Of a DNA stretch of 64,000 bases, positions 1 to 8,044 are shown in pieces. The position numbers and the translations under genes are program-made. The stretch comes from Corynebacterium pollutisoli. Lineage in GTDB: Bacteria; Actinomycetota; Actinomycetes; Mycobacteriales; Mycobacteriaceae. Below the pieces are notes generated by a model. The model was given only the letters and a program-made list of their open reading frames with translations, was not told the DNA's origin and did not search any database. Each line of letters begins with the position of its first letter. Within the stretch, counting starts at the first letter, position 1. The stretch lies in the NCBI RefSeq assembly GCF_900177745.1, contig NZ_FXAR01000004.1, positions 62,001 to 126,000 of the forward strand, in the 5' to 3' direction.

Positions 1-105
1 GATGATGAGGGTGTCATCGTCGTCGAGGTGGACGAGGTCGGGGGCGGCCTGCTCGCACAGCCCGTGGGCCTCGCAGCGGTTGGTGTCGAGATGTAGGCGG
101 GTCAT
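1..105 (-). CDS. Ferredoxin, N-terminal fragment (runs off left edge)
   Basis: Only the first 35 codons are in the window; the gene continues beyond base 1. The start is an ATG at 105-103. The visible part reads RCEAHGLCEQAAPDLV followed by an Asp-rich stretch. This matches the N-terminus of the small single-cluster [3Fe-4S]/[4Fe-4S] ferredoxins that carry electrons to cytochrome P450s and other oxygenases in actinobacteria. The first two cluster cysteines, spaced C-x5-C, are visible; the last cysteine would lie outside the window. It is divergent from the maleylacetate reductase gene, so the two may share a promoter region at about 106-139. The partner enzyme cannot be seen. Confidence 0.75.
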   Translation of the reverse strand, partial: MTRLHLDTNRCEAHGLCEQAAPDLVHLDDDDTLII

Positions 106-139
106 GTGACCAGAATCGCAGAATAAACCCGGGAAGTCG

Positions 140-1240
140 ATGGATATTTCATCACGATCTACGCTGGCCCGCATGAGTCTGCACTTCACCCACGACACCC
201 TCGGCCAGCGCGTCATGCTCGGGGCCGGCCGCGCCGCCGAGCACCTGCGGGCCGAGGTCGAGCGCCTCGGGGCCGCCCGCCTCATGGTCATCTCCTCGGA
301 ACGGGGCGTGGAGCAGGCCCGGGAGGTGGCCGGGCTCATCGACGTCGCCGTCCATCACACCGACGTCGCCATGCACGTCCCCGTGGAGGTGGCGGAGCGG
401 GCGCGGGACGTCGCCCGGCGGCACGACATCGACCTCATGGTGGCCGTCGGCGGCGGCTCGGTCATCGGGCTGGCCAAGGCCGTCGCCCTGACCAGCGGAA
501 TCCCCTCCATCGCCGTGCCCACCACCTACGCCGGCTCCGAGGCCACCAACGTGTGGGGCCTCACCGAGAACGAGCGCAAGACCACCGGCACCGACGACCG
601 CGTCCTGCCCGTCACCGTCATCTACGACTCCCACCTCACCCTCAGCCTGCCCGTGGAGATGTCCGTGGCCTCCGGGCTCAACGGACTGGCGCACTGCGTC
701 GACTCGCTGTGGGCCCCGCGCGCCGACCCCATCAACGCCGCCCTGGCCACCGAGGGTGTCCGCGCCCTGGCGGAGGGGCTGCCGCAGATCGTCCGCGACC
801 CGCAGGGCAGCGACGGCCGCGACGGCCGCGACCTCGCCCTCTACGGCGCGTACCTCTCCGCGGTGTCCTTCGCCTCCGCCGGATCGGGCCTGCACCACAA
901 GCTCTGCCACATCCTCGGCGGCACCTTCAACCTGCCCCACGCGCAGACCCACGCCGTCGTCCTGCCGCACGTCCTCGCCTTCAACGCGCCGTACGCCCCC
1001 GCGGCGGAGCGCCGCCTCGCCGCGGCCTTCGGTGCGCCGTCGGCTGTGGAGGGGCTGGCGCATCTCCGCGAGCTTCTCGACGCCCCGCGCTCCCTCGCCG
1101 CGCTCGGCTTCACCGCCGAGGGCATCCCCACCGTCGTCGAGCAGGCCCTGGCGGCCGTGCCCGCGGGCAACCCGCACCCGGTGACGAGGGAGAACCTCAC
1201 CGAGCTGCTGCGGGGAGCCCTAGGCGCCGGGCAGGTCTGA
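140..1240 (+). CDS. Maleylacetate reductase-like iron-containing alcohol dehydrogenase
   Basis: Predicted NAD(P)H-dependent reductase of the Fe-ADH superfamily, most like maleylacetate reductases, which reduce maleylacetate to 3-oxoadipate at the end of hydroxyquinol, resorcinol or chlorocatechol breakdown. Seen: the dinucleotide loop VAVGGGSVIGLAK near residues 101-113, a PTTYAGSEAT motif, and the histidine-rich helix GLHHKLCHILGG expected around the metal/substrate site. Length (366 aa, or 355 from the second Met) suits the family. An in-frame ATG at 173 (MSLHFTHD) is an equally good start, because family members usually begin just before that phenylalanine. No ring-cleavage gene is visible nearby, so the substrate is inferred from sequence type only. 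Confidence 0.8.
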   Translation: MDISSRSTLARMSLHFTHDTLGQRVMLGAGRAAEHLRAEVERLGAARLMVISSERGVEQAREVAGLIDVAVHHTDVAMHVPVEVAERARDVARRHDIDLMVAVGGGSVIGLAKAVALTSGIPSIAVPTTYAGSEATNVWGLTENERKTTGTDDRVLPVTVIYDSHLTLSLPVEMSVASGLNGLAHCVDSLWAPRADPINAALATEGVRALAEGLPQIVRDPQGSDGRDGRDLALYGAYLSAVSFASAGSGLHHKLCHILGGTFNLPHAQTHAVVLPHVLAFNAPYAPAAERRLAAAFGAPSAVEGLAHLRELLDAPRSLAALGFTAEGIPTVVEQALAAVPAGNPHPVTRENLTELLRGALGAGQV

Positions 1241-1274
1241 GCCACGTGTCACCGGGAGTGGCACAATAGCATCC

Positions 1275-2372
1275 ATGGATCTTCTGACCACCCGCATCGA
1301 CCTGGACGCCATCGCCCACAACACCCGCCTGCTCAAGGACCTGGTGGGGGATGTCCTCCTCATGGCGGTGGTGAAGGCCGACGCGTACGGTCACGGGGCG
1401 GCCCGGGTGGCGCAGGTGATGGCGGCCAACGGCGCCGACCGTTTCGGCGTGGCCACGCTGCGGGAGGCGATCAACCTGCGGGAGTCGGGTGTGTCCAAGC
1501 CGATCCTCGCGTGGATCTGGTCCCCGGAGCAGGATGTCGCGGAGGCGCTGTCCCTCAACATCCGGTTGGGCGTGCCGTCGGTCGCCCATGCGCAGGCGCT
1601 CGTCGACGCGGCCGTGCCCGCCCGGGTCTCCGTCAAGGTCGACACCGGCCTGCACCGCTCCGGTGTCGACGAGGCCGACTGGGCGCAGGTGTTCACCCTG
1701 CTGCGTGACGCCGAGCACCTCACCGTGACCGGCATCTTCTCCCACCTGGCCTGCGCCGACGAGCCGGACAACCCGATGAATGACCGGCAGGGGGAGGCCC
1801 TCGGGCGGGCCATCACTCTCGCGCGGTCGCTGGGGCTGGAGGTCCCGGAGAACCACCTGTGCAACTCCCCGGGCACCCTCACCCGCCCCGACCTGCATCA
1901 CGAGCTCGTGCGCGTGGGCCTGTCGATGTACGGACTGTCCCCGATCCCGGGCGTCGATCCCGGCCTCAAGCCGGCCATGAGCTGGATCGGCCGGGTGCTC
2001 GTGGTCAAGCCCGTCGCGGCGGGCGAGTCCACCTCCTACAACCACACCTGGACCGCTGAGGAGGACGGCTGGCTGGCCGTCGTCCCCGCCGGGTATGCCG
2101 ACGGCGTGCCCCGCTGGTGGCAGGGCAAACTGCAGGTGGGCATCGGCGGCAAGCTGTACCCGCAGGTGGGGCGCGTGTGCATGGACCAGATCGTCGTCTC
2201 CCTCGGCCAGAACGAGTTCGACGTGCGGCCCGGCGATGAGGCCGTCCTCTTCGGTGAGGGCGGCATGAGCGCCACCGAACTGGCGGAGGCCACGGACACC
2301 ATCAACTACGAGATCATCTGCCGCCCGACGGGCCGCACCGTCCGCGAGTACGAGGGAGGCATCGACCTGTGA
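1275..2372 (+). CDS. alr: Alanine racemase
   Basis: PLP enzyme that interconverts L- and D-alanine for peptidoglycan. The PLP lysine is in VVKADAYGHG (Lys34). The C-terminal catalytic tyrosine is in the PAGYADGVPR segment (about Tyr274). The substrate/PLP-binding blocks SMYGLSP and GRVCMDQ are present. Length of 365 aa is normal. A GGGAG ribosome site lies about 20 bp before the ATG and the nearer spacing is weak, but alternative starts would cut the TIM barrel. It overlaps the next gene, tsaE, by 4 bp, so the two are probably translated together. This alr-tsaE pairing is conserved in Corynebacterium and Mycobacterium. Confidence 0.96.
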   Translation: MDLLTTRIDLDAIAHNTRLLKDLVGDVLLMAVVKADAYGHGAARVAQVMAANGADRFGVATLREAINLRESGVSKPILAWIWSPEQDVAEALSLNIRLGVPSVAHAQALVDAAVPARVSVKVDTGLHRSGVDEADWAQVFTLLRDAEHLTVTGIFSHLACADEPDNPMNDRQGEALGRAITLARSLGLEVPENHLCNSPGTLTRPDLHHELVRVGLSMYGLSPIPGVDPGLKPAMSWIGRVLVVKPVAAGESTSYNHTWTAEEDGWLAVVPAGYADGVPRWWQGKLQVGIGGKLYPQVGRVCMDQIVVSLGQNEFDVRPGDEAVLFGEGGMSATELAEATDTINYEIICRPTGRTVREYEGGIDL

Positions 2373-2866
2373 CCGAGACGTTCCCGCCGGAAGGCACCCG
2401 CGAACTGGCCACCGCCGAGGACACCCGGGCCTTCGCCGAGGACATGGGCCGCTCCCTGCAGGCCGGGGACGTGGTCATCCTCGACGGCCCCCTCGGTGCC
2501 GGCAAGACCACCTTCACCCAGGGCCTGGCCCGCGGTCTGCAGGTCAAGGGCCGGGTGACCTCCCCGACGTTCGTCATCGCCCGCGAACACCGCTCGACCG
2601 TCGGCGGCCCCACGCTCATCCATCTCGACGCCTACCGGATGCTCGGGGAGGGCTCCTCGGGCGATCCGCTGGGGGAGCTCGACGCCCTGGACCTGGACAC
2701 CGAGCTCGCCGACGCCGTCGTCGTCGCCGAATGGGGCGGCGGTCTCGTCGAGCAGATCGCCGAGCGCTACCTGCTCGTGCAGTTCGACCGCGAAACGGCC
2801 GTGATCCGCGACCCCGGGTCGGAGGCGCGGATCATCAGCTGGCGGTGGGTGGAGCAGGCGGACTAG
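2369..2866 (+). CDS. tsaE: tRNA t6A biosynthesis ATPase TsaE
   Basis: P-loop ATPase needed with TsaB and TsaD to make threonylcarbamoyl-adenosine at position 37 of ANN-decoding tRNAs. The Walker A motif GPLGAGKTT is at residues 40-48 and is followed by the family switch segment VTSPTFVI and by HLDAYR. The GTG start overlaps the alr stop. Length 165 aa is normal. The stop codon overlaps, tail to tail, the stop of the minus-strand gene that follows. Its partners tsaB and tsaD lie about 8 kb downstream, separated by what look like accessory genes. Confidence 0.95.
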   Translation: MTETFPPEGTRELATAEDTRAFAEDMGRSLQAGDVVILDGPLGAGKTTFTQGLARGLQVKGRVTSPTFVIAREHRSTVGGPTLIHLDAYRMLGEGSSGDPLGELDALDLDTELADAVVVAEWGGGLVEQIAERYLLVQFDRETAVIRDPGSEARIISWRWVEQAD

Positions 2867-3333
2867 CTGTCCCCGCCGGCGACGAGCTTCGCGGCCTGCA
2901 CGTAGTAGGGCTCGGATTCGCGTCCGGCGTTGAGGCTGGTGAAGGAGCGACGCTCGATGCCGCCGGCGGTCTCGTCGTAGATGTAGAGGATGGGCTCGGC
3001 GCCCAGGCGGGCGAAGGTGGCGCGCAGCGGCTGCGAGCCGAGGGCCCGGGTGAGGGCCGGGGTGGAGTCGAGGTGGGCGTCGAAAAGCGCGCAGACCTCG
3101 GTGAGGCGGGGAGTCTGCAGGGCCAGGCCGCAGGACGCGGGGGACCAGCGGTGGACCGGGGAGAGGCAGTCGTCGCCGAGATCGGCGAGGACATTGAAGG
3201 ACGGGATGAGGGTGGATCCGGTGCGCACGAGGGTGGCACCGTAGATCTTGTCTCCCGGCAGGCGGTCGGTGTGGTGCTCGAGGGTCTCGATGAGTGCGGT
3301 GGACAGGACGTGGCTGAACGATTCAATGGTCAT
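2863..3333 (-). CDS. Unknown 156-aa protein coupled to a CHAT-domain protein
   Basis: I do not recognise a family. It starts MTIESFSHVL with a strong AGGAGG ribosome site 5 bp before the ATG. It has no signal peptide or membrane segment and looks like a soluble alpha/beta protein with a cysteine-containing core (DDCLSPVHRW, SPASCGLALQ). The start lies 11 bp inside the upstream CHAT-domain gene on the same strand, which indicates translational coupling. It may be a substrate, inhibitor or adaptor of the protease candidate; this is inference from position only. Its stop overlaps the tsaE stop by 4 bp in convergent orientation. Confidence 0.75.
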   Translation of the reverse strand: MTIESFSHVLSTALIETLEHHTDRLPGDKIYGATLVRTGSTLIPSFNVLADLGDDCLSPVHRWSPASCGLALQTPRLTEVCALFDAHLDSTPALTRALGSQPLRATFARLGAEPILYIYDETAGGIERRSFTSLNAGRESEPYYVQAAKLVAGGDS

Positions 3334-4495
3334 GGTTCCTCCTGTGATGAGGCCGAGCATTCCACACCCTAACTTCCCGGGCGGGCGCACGCTCGGTGAG
3401 CGCGGGGGCCGCCCACCATGCCGGATTGTCCGCCGGTGCCCCCGTGGAGAACCACGCCCGCGCCTTGGCCAGCTGCCAGTCGAGGAGCGTGCGCGCCGGG
3501 TCGGCGGACTGCAGGGCACGGTCGGTGGCGAGGACGAGCTCACGCAGCGGGTGCATCCCCGCGGGGAGGGTGGCCTCGGTGGGCAGGGTCCACAGGCTGG
3601 CGACGACGGTCTGCGCACCGCAGGCGACAGCGGCCGTCGCCAGGCCGAACGGCTCGGGATAGCGCAGGTCAGAGCCCGAGGAGCAGCCGATGAGACCCAC
3701 CCGCCGTGGTGCCCGCCATCCGGCCCGCAGCAGGTCGCCCGCCGTCACCGGTTCCGAGAGGTGCAGCGTGGAGGATTCGGCGCTGGCCGTCTCCTCCCCG
3801 GCGGCGGAGACGTGCCCGACGAACAGCAACGAGCCGGCCCGGGCGGAGGAGGCGAGGAACTCCTGCCGTGACATCGGTACGCGGGCCAACCCGGAGTAGG
3901 TGTCGGCCGCGGGCAGGGTGGTGGGGCGGACGAGCGGGGCCAGCGGGTCGGTGTCGACGGGGCGGCCCAGGACCGACCCCAGCGGGCCGGTCGGGGGCTG
4001 CCCCGGGATCTTCGGGTCGATGACCATGAGGTCCGCGTCGCCGTCGTGGGGAGCCCCGGCGAGCGCGCGGACGGAATCGGGCACCCCCAGCACCACGTCG
4101 GCCAGCTCCCCGAGCAGCCGGCCGTCGGGGTGGGTGGGCAGCACGGCCCACGGCACCTGGGCCAGGCTGGGGGAGGGCCGGATGATGAGCCGACTGCGCC
4201 CCGCGCCGCGCAGCAGGGCGATGAGCTGCTGCGGGATGAGCATCGCCCCGAGCTGGGAGAAGTACGTCCACGTGTCCTGCGGGGAGCGGAAGGCCCCGTC
4301 GTGGAAGGTGCGGCGCAGGGCGTCCGCGGCCCCCTCCCCGGGGTGGATGTCGGGGAGTGTACAGGGGAAGGAGTCACGCAGGGCGTCCATCTGCGCCGGG
4401 ATCAGCCGGGCGGTGAGCACGTCCCCGGAGCCGGCGGCCCGCCACGAGAAGTAGGTGGTGACCGCGTCCGCGTACGTGAGGTGGACCGTGTGCAT
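3323..4495 (-). CDS. CHAT-domain (caspase-like) protein
   Basis: 390-aa protein whose C-terminal half shows the CHAT peptidase pattern. There is a catalytic histidine candidate in LLFVGHVSA (about His228). There is a catalytic cysteine candidate in LIGCSSGSD (about Cys271), followed by the helix GLATAAVACGAQTVVASLW that typifies the fold. CHAT proteins are clan CD cysteine proteases related to caspases and separase. The N-terminal about 170 residues include a domain with RLIIRPSPSLAQVPWAVLP, also typical of CHAT proteins. No signal peptide. The start chosen is ATG at 4495, preceded by TTGAGGGGC; an in-frame TTG lies 3 codons upstream. The next gene overlaps its 3' end. Proteolytic activity and target are not shown by the sequence. 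Confidence 0.85.
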   Translation of the reverse strand: MHTVHLTYADAVTTYFSWRAAGSGDVLTARLIPAQMDALRDSFPCTLPDIHPGEGAADALRRTFHDGAFRSPQDTWTYFSQLGAMLIPQQLIALLRGAGRSRLIIRPSPSLAQVPWAVLPTHPDGRLLGELADVVLGVPDSVRALAGAPHDGDADLMVIDPKIPGQPPTGPLGSVLGRPVDTDPLAPLVRPTTLPAADTYSGLARVPMSRQEFLASSARAGSLLFVGHVSAAGEETASAESSTLHLSEPVTAGDLLRAGWRAPRRVGLIGCSSGSDLRYPEPFGLATAAVACGAQTVVASLWTLPTEATLPAGMHPLRELVLATDRALQSADPARTLLDWQLAKARAWFSTGAPADNPAWWAAPALTERAPAREVRVWNARPHHRRNHDH

Positions 4496-4525
4496 GCCCC
4501 TCAACCTAGACCAGAACGGTTAAAG

Positions 4526-4547
4526 GCCCCGACCGAGGGCCGGGGCA
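4526..4547 (-). terminator. Probable terminator of the LpqH-like gene
   Basis: A GCCCCG/CGGGGC inverted repeat with a 9-nt loop is followed on the minus strand by CTTTAA. It lies between the end of the lipoprotein gene and the start of the CHAT gene. Confidence 0.5.
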
Positions 4548-4560
4548 GGGGTGGGGCGGA

Positions 4561-5086
4561 TTAGGGGCAGATGACCTCCAGTTCGAAGGACTTCTCCTGC
4601 GGGCCGGCCATCGGGTTGTTCATGTCTGCGGCGATGAGGGTGCCGCTGACGGTGTAGGTGTCGCCGTCGCGGGTGGCGGTGGCCTCGTTGCCGGGCACCC
4701 CTCGGGGCGTAGGCCAGGGCCTCACCGGTCTCGGTGGAGCCCATGCCGACTGCCTGGACCTCCGGGGAGTCCCCGGTGCCGAGGACGGCGCTCAGCCCGG
4801 TGGCCTCCGTCATGCTGGTGGAGGCGATGGAGAGGGAGATGGAGTCACCCTGCTCGGCGCAGACGACGGTGGCGTCGTCGATCTCGATGGGCGTGCCGTC
4901 GACGCTGGCGCTCCACTCGCCGGAGCCGTCGGTGGACACGGCGACGTCGCCGGCGGTGATCCCGGCGGCCCTGGTGGATTCGGCGGATGCGGTGTCGGAT
5001 CCGGAGTCGGTGCAAGCGGCGAGTCCGAGGCCTCCGGCGAGGAGGGCGGTGGCGGCGGCGGTGAGCTTGAGGGCGGTGCGGGACAT
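4561..5086 (-). pseudogene. LpqH (19-kDa antigen)-like lipoprotein, frameshifted
   Basis: The N-terminal frame has an AAGGAG ribosome site, a lipoprotein signal with lipobox LGLAAC, and an LpqH-type body (TVVCAEQGDSISLSI, then GMGSTETGEALAYAP). The family's C-terminal block continues only in another frame: GNEATATRDGDTYTVSGT and then KSFELEVICP before TAA at 4561-4563. The switch is at a run of four C (four G in the gene) at 4698-4701; removing one base restores one continuous protein of about 174 aa. Read as given, the protein gains an Arg/His-rich tail that ends elsewhere. Either a sequencing indel or a recent inactivating mutation. The family is a surface lipoprotein of unknown biochemical role. 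Confidence 0.8.
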
Positions 5087-5175
5087 GAGGTTCTCCTTGT
5101 CTTCCCCGGTCAGCCCCTGTGGCTGTCCGGTGATCTCAAGGTATGAATCGGCCGCGGCTACCGATCACGAAAAGC

Positions 5176-5247
5176 TCACCAGTCGTCGAGAAGCAGCGCG
5201 CTTTCCGCCTGGTAGAGCGGCCCGTAGTGGTCCTTCCAGGTGGACAC
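5176..5247 (-). CDS. Possible 23-aa ORF or gene remnant
   Basis: A GTG-started minus-strand frame with clear protein-like composition: MSTWKDHYGPLYQ, then AESALLLDDW and stop. About nine in ten third codon positions are G or C, unlike the other frames here. It overlaps by 8 bp the start of the plus-strand gene at 5240, and an in-frame stop lies just upstream. It could be a tiny gene or the surviving C-terminus of a lost one. Low confidence. Confidence 0.25.
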   Translation of the reverse strand: MSTWKDHYGPLYQAESALLLDDW

Positions 5248-5506
5248 CGCCGCCGCGCGCTGGGAGTTCGCCCGTTACTGGGCGACCGAGGCCGTCGAGG
5301 TGTGCTGCCACCTCGCCTTCGAGATCGGCGACAACCGCTCCGTGGCCGACATCATCGACCTCGTGGCGGCCACTCCCGCGGTCCGCGTGGCCGGGCCCTC
5401 CCTCCTCGTGAGTGCGCCGCCGCGGATCGGTGGCCTGCAGGAGGCGTACCGGATCGCGGCGGCGGAGTACGGGGTGCGGGTGGAGGACCCGGACCCCAGG
5501 GGGTAG
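5240..5506 (+). CDS. Unknown 88-aa protein
   Basis: Not recognised. Codon use is typical of the genome (third positions mostly G/C) and the protein looks soluble and partly helical: VDTAAARWEFARYW, CCHLAFEIGDN, and a C-terminal GGLQEAYRIAAAEYG. The GTG at 5240 is the first possible start, because an in-frame stop lies at 5225. The ribosome site is weak (CCAGG). It could be a small intact gene or the C-terminal part of a larger degraded one; the odd minus-strand frame right beside its start favours some past rearrangement. Confidence 0.45.
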   Translation: MDTAAARWEFARYWATEAVEVCCHLAFEIGDNRSVADIIDLVAATPAVRVAGPSLLVSAPPRIGGLQEAYRIAAAEYGVRVEDPDPRG

Positions 5507-5518
5507 GTGCCCCGGGGG

Positions 5519-6268
5519 TTACGCGCGGCGGCGGAACAGCAGCAGCGCGCCACCGGCGACGGCGAGGACGGTGAGGGTGCCGCTGGTGCCGTTGGTGGCC
5601 AGCTGCACCTGCTGGGCGGCCGGGGCCGGGGTGACCTCGGCGGCCGGGGCTGCCTGGGCACCTTGCGGGGTGGCGGTGCCGGCAGCCGGGGCGTTGAGCG
5701 CCTGCTGCTGGGCGAGGACCTTGTGGTCGACGGTGTTGGTGGCGGAGTCGGACAGGACCTGGTACTCGACGTCCTCCTCGGTGCCTTCCTCGGTGCCGTT
5801 GCCGCCCTCGTCACCCTCGACCTCGCAGGTGATCTCCTCGCGCTCCTTCCAGGTGCGGGTCTCGGTGATCTCCTCCTCCACGACGGTGAACGGGACGTGC
5901 TCGAGGACCTGGTTCTTGCTGTAGCCGAAGTGGTAGACGGTCACGGTGTAGTCGCCGGTGGGGGTGTCGGCGGGGATGGTGGCGGTGATGGTGCGCTCGG
6001 CGGAGTCCGGGCCGGTGGACTCCGGCTTCTCGAAGGTCCAGCCCTCCGGGCCCTCGACGTCGCCGACCGGCCACTCGCCCTCGCGGGTGGCGTGCTCGGC
6101 GACGGAGCGGGTGCCCACGACCTTCTCCTCGGTCATGGACTTCTCGATGTAGCACTTGTCGCCGACCTCGATGATCTCGCCGGTGCCCTCGGCGAGGGCG
6201 GCGGGGGCCTGGAGGGCCAGGAGGGCGAGGGTGGAGCCGGCGATCGTGGCCGCAATGCGCTTGTTCAT
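5519..6268 (-). CDS. Secreted, membrane-anchored surface protein
   Basis: 249-aa protein with a signal peptide (MNKRIAATIAGSTLALLAL, cleavage near ALA-EG) and an Ala/Pro/Gln-rich stalk. A C-terminal hydrophobic segment is followed by RRRA, a Corynebacterium-style anchor and stop-transfer tail without an LPXTG motif. The middle holds a Glu-rich domain with two cysteines (GDKCYIEKS and EEITCEVEGD) that may pair. The start is ATG at 6268; the GTG immediately before it is also possible, with a GAAAGAGA ribosome site. Its architecture matches that of the surface protein at 17614, so both probably belong to one corynebacterial cell-envelope class. Function unknown. Confidence 0.75.
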   Translation of the reverse strand: MNKRIAATIAGSTLALLALQAPAALAEGTGEIIEVGDKCYIEKSMTEEKVVGTRSVAEHATREGEWPVGDVEGPEGWTFEKPESTGPDSAERTITATIPADTPTGDYTVTVYHFGYSKNQVLEHVPFTVVEEEITETRTWKEREEITCEVEGDEGGNGTEEGTEEDVEYQVLSDSATNTVDHKVLAQQQALNAPAAGTATPQGAQAAPAAEVTPAPAAQQVQLATNGTSGTLTVLAVAGGALLLFRRRA

Positions 6269-6271
6269 CAC

Positions 6272-6507
6272 TGTGTCTCTTTCGGTGAGGGAAGGTCCGG
6301 AAGCAGGCGGACACTTGCTATGTGCTACAACGCTACAACACTCAAGTTAAAGTTGAGACTTGAGAGTTGGGGAGTGTCGAAAAGTCCATGAGTGTCCAGT
6401 TATTGCAGCCCTTTTCGGGGGTGTTTTCACGTAAGAAACGATGTCAGAGTCAATCTGTGGTGTGCATGGGAAAACTCTGACAATAATTACACCCTGGGAC
6501 AGGAAAA
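6272..6507. promoter_or_regulatory. AT-richer intergenic region with nested repeats
   Basis: No credible gene. Upstream of the surface protein (minus strand) there is a direct repeat GCTACAAC x2 (6324-6339) and an inverted repeat CTCAAGT/ACTTGAG (6341-6347, 6358-6364) with a nested TTGAG. Farther out a 9-bp inverted repeat, TGTCAGAGT/ACTCTGACA (6442-6450, 6474-6482), encloses 23 bp. These look like operator sites, but no regulator can be assigned. Confidence 0.45.
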
Positions 6508-6552
6508 GCGCCGATCATGCCCGGTTTCCGCTGGAACGGGCATGATCGGCGC
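6508..6552 (-). terminator. Terminator of the tyrosine phenol-lyase-like gene
   Basis: A perfect 16-bp inverted repeat (6508-6523 with 6537-6552) is extended by an imperfect GTTTCC/GGAAC pair. On the minus strand it is followed by TTTTCC. It lies about 45 bp beyond the stop of the PLP-lyase gene. Confidence 0.85.
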
Positions 6553-6559
6553 TACGTGC

Positions 6560-6572
6560 GGCGTCGATAAGC
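6560..6572 (+). repeat. 13-mer GGCGTCGATAAGC, copy 1
   Basis: Exact intergenic copy lying between the PLP-lyase stop and its terminator. It is followed by a partial echo (CCGATAAGC) 2 bp later. Confidence 0.9.
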
Positions 6573-6595
6573 TCCGATAAGCTCCGATGAGCTCG

Positions 6596-8044
6596 CTAGA
6601 GTGACTCGCCGAAGTCCTCGCGGAACTTGGCCACCAGCTTCTCCAGCCAGTCGGTCTTCGGGGTGAGTCGACCGTAAAAGAAGCGCAGGATCTCCGGCTC
6701 CTCCTCCCACTCGAGGCCGCCGATGAGGGAGCGGTTCTGGTACAGCCAGTCGAGGCGGTCGATGACGTAGTTGACCTGGGAGAGGGTGAACACGCGGCGC
6801 GGCATGGCCAGGCGGACGAGCTCCATGTCGGCGAGCGGCTCGACACCGTCGGCGTCGCGGGCCTCGGACATGGTGCCCCGCTCCATGCCGCGGACGCCCG
6901 AGCAGACGTAGAGGGCGGCGGCGAGGGAGGCGGCCGGGTACTCGTTCTGCGGGATGTGGTCGACGAAGCGCATGGCGTCGACGTGGGCGCCGAGGCCGCC
7001 GGCCGGGGTGATCACCGGGATGTTGCGCTTGTCCAGCTCGGTGACCATGTACTCGATGAACTGCGGACCCTGATTGATCATGTCCTCGTCCATGGTCTCC
7101 TCGAGGCCGACGGTGATGGCCTCCATCTCGCGGACGGACATGCCGCCGTAGGTGAGGAAGCCCTCGAACATCGGGACGTAACCGCGCATCTGCTTGTACA
7201 GCTCCTCGTCGCGGATGCAGATGCCGCCGCCGCGACCGAAGCCGAGCTTGCGGGCGGAGAAGTAGAGGACGTCACACAGGTCGGCGATCTCGCGGGTGAT
7301 CTCGCGGATGGACTTATCCCGGCAGGATTCCTCGCGGACCTTGTTGAAGTAAAGGTTGTCGGCCAGCAGGGAGGCGTCCAGCACGAGCGGGATGGAGTGC
7401 TCGCGGCACACCTCGGACACCTCGCGCAGGTTCTGCACGGAGAAGGGCTGGCCGCCGATGAGGTTGGTGCCGGCCTCCATGCGCACATAGGACAGGGCGT
7501 CGGCACCGCGCTCGTCGATGAGCCCGCGGAGCGCGCCGACGTCGAGGTTGCCCTTGAACGGGTGGTCCGAGGTGACCTCGAGGCCCTCGGGGATAACCAG
7601 CTCGACGACCTCGGCACCGTTGACGGTGATGTGCTGCTTCGTGGTGGTGAAGTGGTAGTTCATCGGCACGAGGGTGTCGGGGCGGATCATCACCTGGCTG
7701 ATGATGTTCTCCGCGGCGCGGCCCTGGTGGGCGGGGAGGAAGTACTCCATGCCGAAGATCTCGACGAGCTTGTCGTAGAGGCGGGTGTAGGTGGCGGAGC
7801 CCGCGTAGGCGTCGTCGGCCATGAGCATGGCGGCCTGCTGGTCCTGGGACATGGCGTTGACACCGGAGTCGGTGAGCATGTCGAGGAAGACGTCCTTGTT
7901 CTCCAGGAGGAAGGTGTTGTAGCCGGCCTGGGCCATGGCCTCCTGGCGCTCCTCGATCGGCAGAAGCGTGAGCTTCTGGATGATGCGGACCTTGTGCATC
8001 TCGAGCGGCAGCTGCTGGCCGCGGAAGAACGTCACCTTCGACAC
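6596..8044 (-). CDS. Tyrosine phenol-lyase/tryptophanase-family PLP lyase
   Basis: 482-aa fold-type I PLP enzyme of the beta-eliminating lyase family, which splits tyrosine to phenol, or tryptophan to indole, plus pyruvate and ammonia. Seen: FLLENKDVFLDMLTDSG, DAYAGS, PAHQGRAAEN, and a PLP lysine in FSARKLGF (about Lys266). Two residue positions that separate the subfamilies follow the tyrosine phenol-lyase type: FTTTKQH (a Thr where tryptophanases have Asp) and GVRGMERG (the phenol-binding Arg). The segment after the lysine differs from both well-known enzymes, so a different substrate is possible. GTG start with AAGGAG 7 bp upstream. Divergent from a YidE/AspT-type transporter that may move its substrate or product. 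Confidence 0.8.
   Translation of the reverse strand: MSKVTFFRGQQLPLEMHKVRIIQKLTLLPIEERQEAMAQAGYNTFLLENKDVFLDMLTDSGVNAMSQDQQAAMLMADDAYAGSATYTRLYDKLVEIFGMEYFLPAHQGRAAENIISQVMIRPDTLVPMNYHFTTTKQHITVNGAEVVELVIPEGLEVTSDHPFKGNLDVGALRGLIDERGADALSYVRMEAGTNLIGGQPFSVQNLREVSEVCREHSIPLVLDASLLADNLYFNKVREESCRDKSIREITREIADLCDVLYFSARKLGFGRGGGICIRDEELYKQMRGYVPMFEGFLTYGGMSVREMEAITVGLEETMDEDMINQGPQFIEYMVTELDKRNIPVITPAGGLGAHVDAMRFVDHIPQNEYPAASLAAALYVCSGVRGMERGTMSEARDADGVEPLADMELVRLAMPRRVFTLSQVNYVIDRLDWLYQNRSLIGGLEWEEEPEILRFFYGRLTPKTDWLEKLVAKFREDFGESL

Noticed and set aside
6392..6580. Possible 62-aa ORF on the plus strand
   Set aside because: It runs through the terminator hairpin of the PLP-lyase gene, has atypical codons and no ribosome site.
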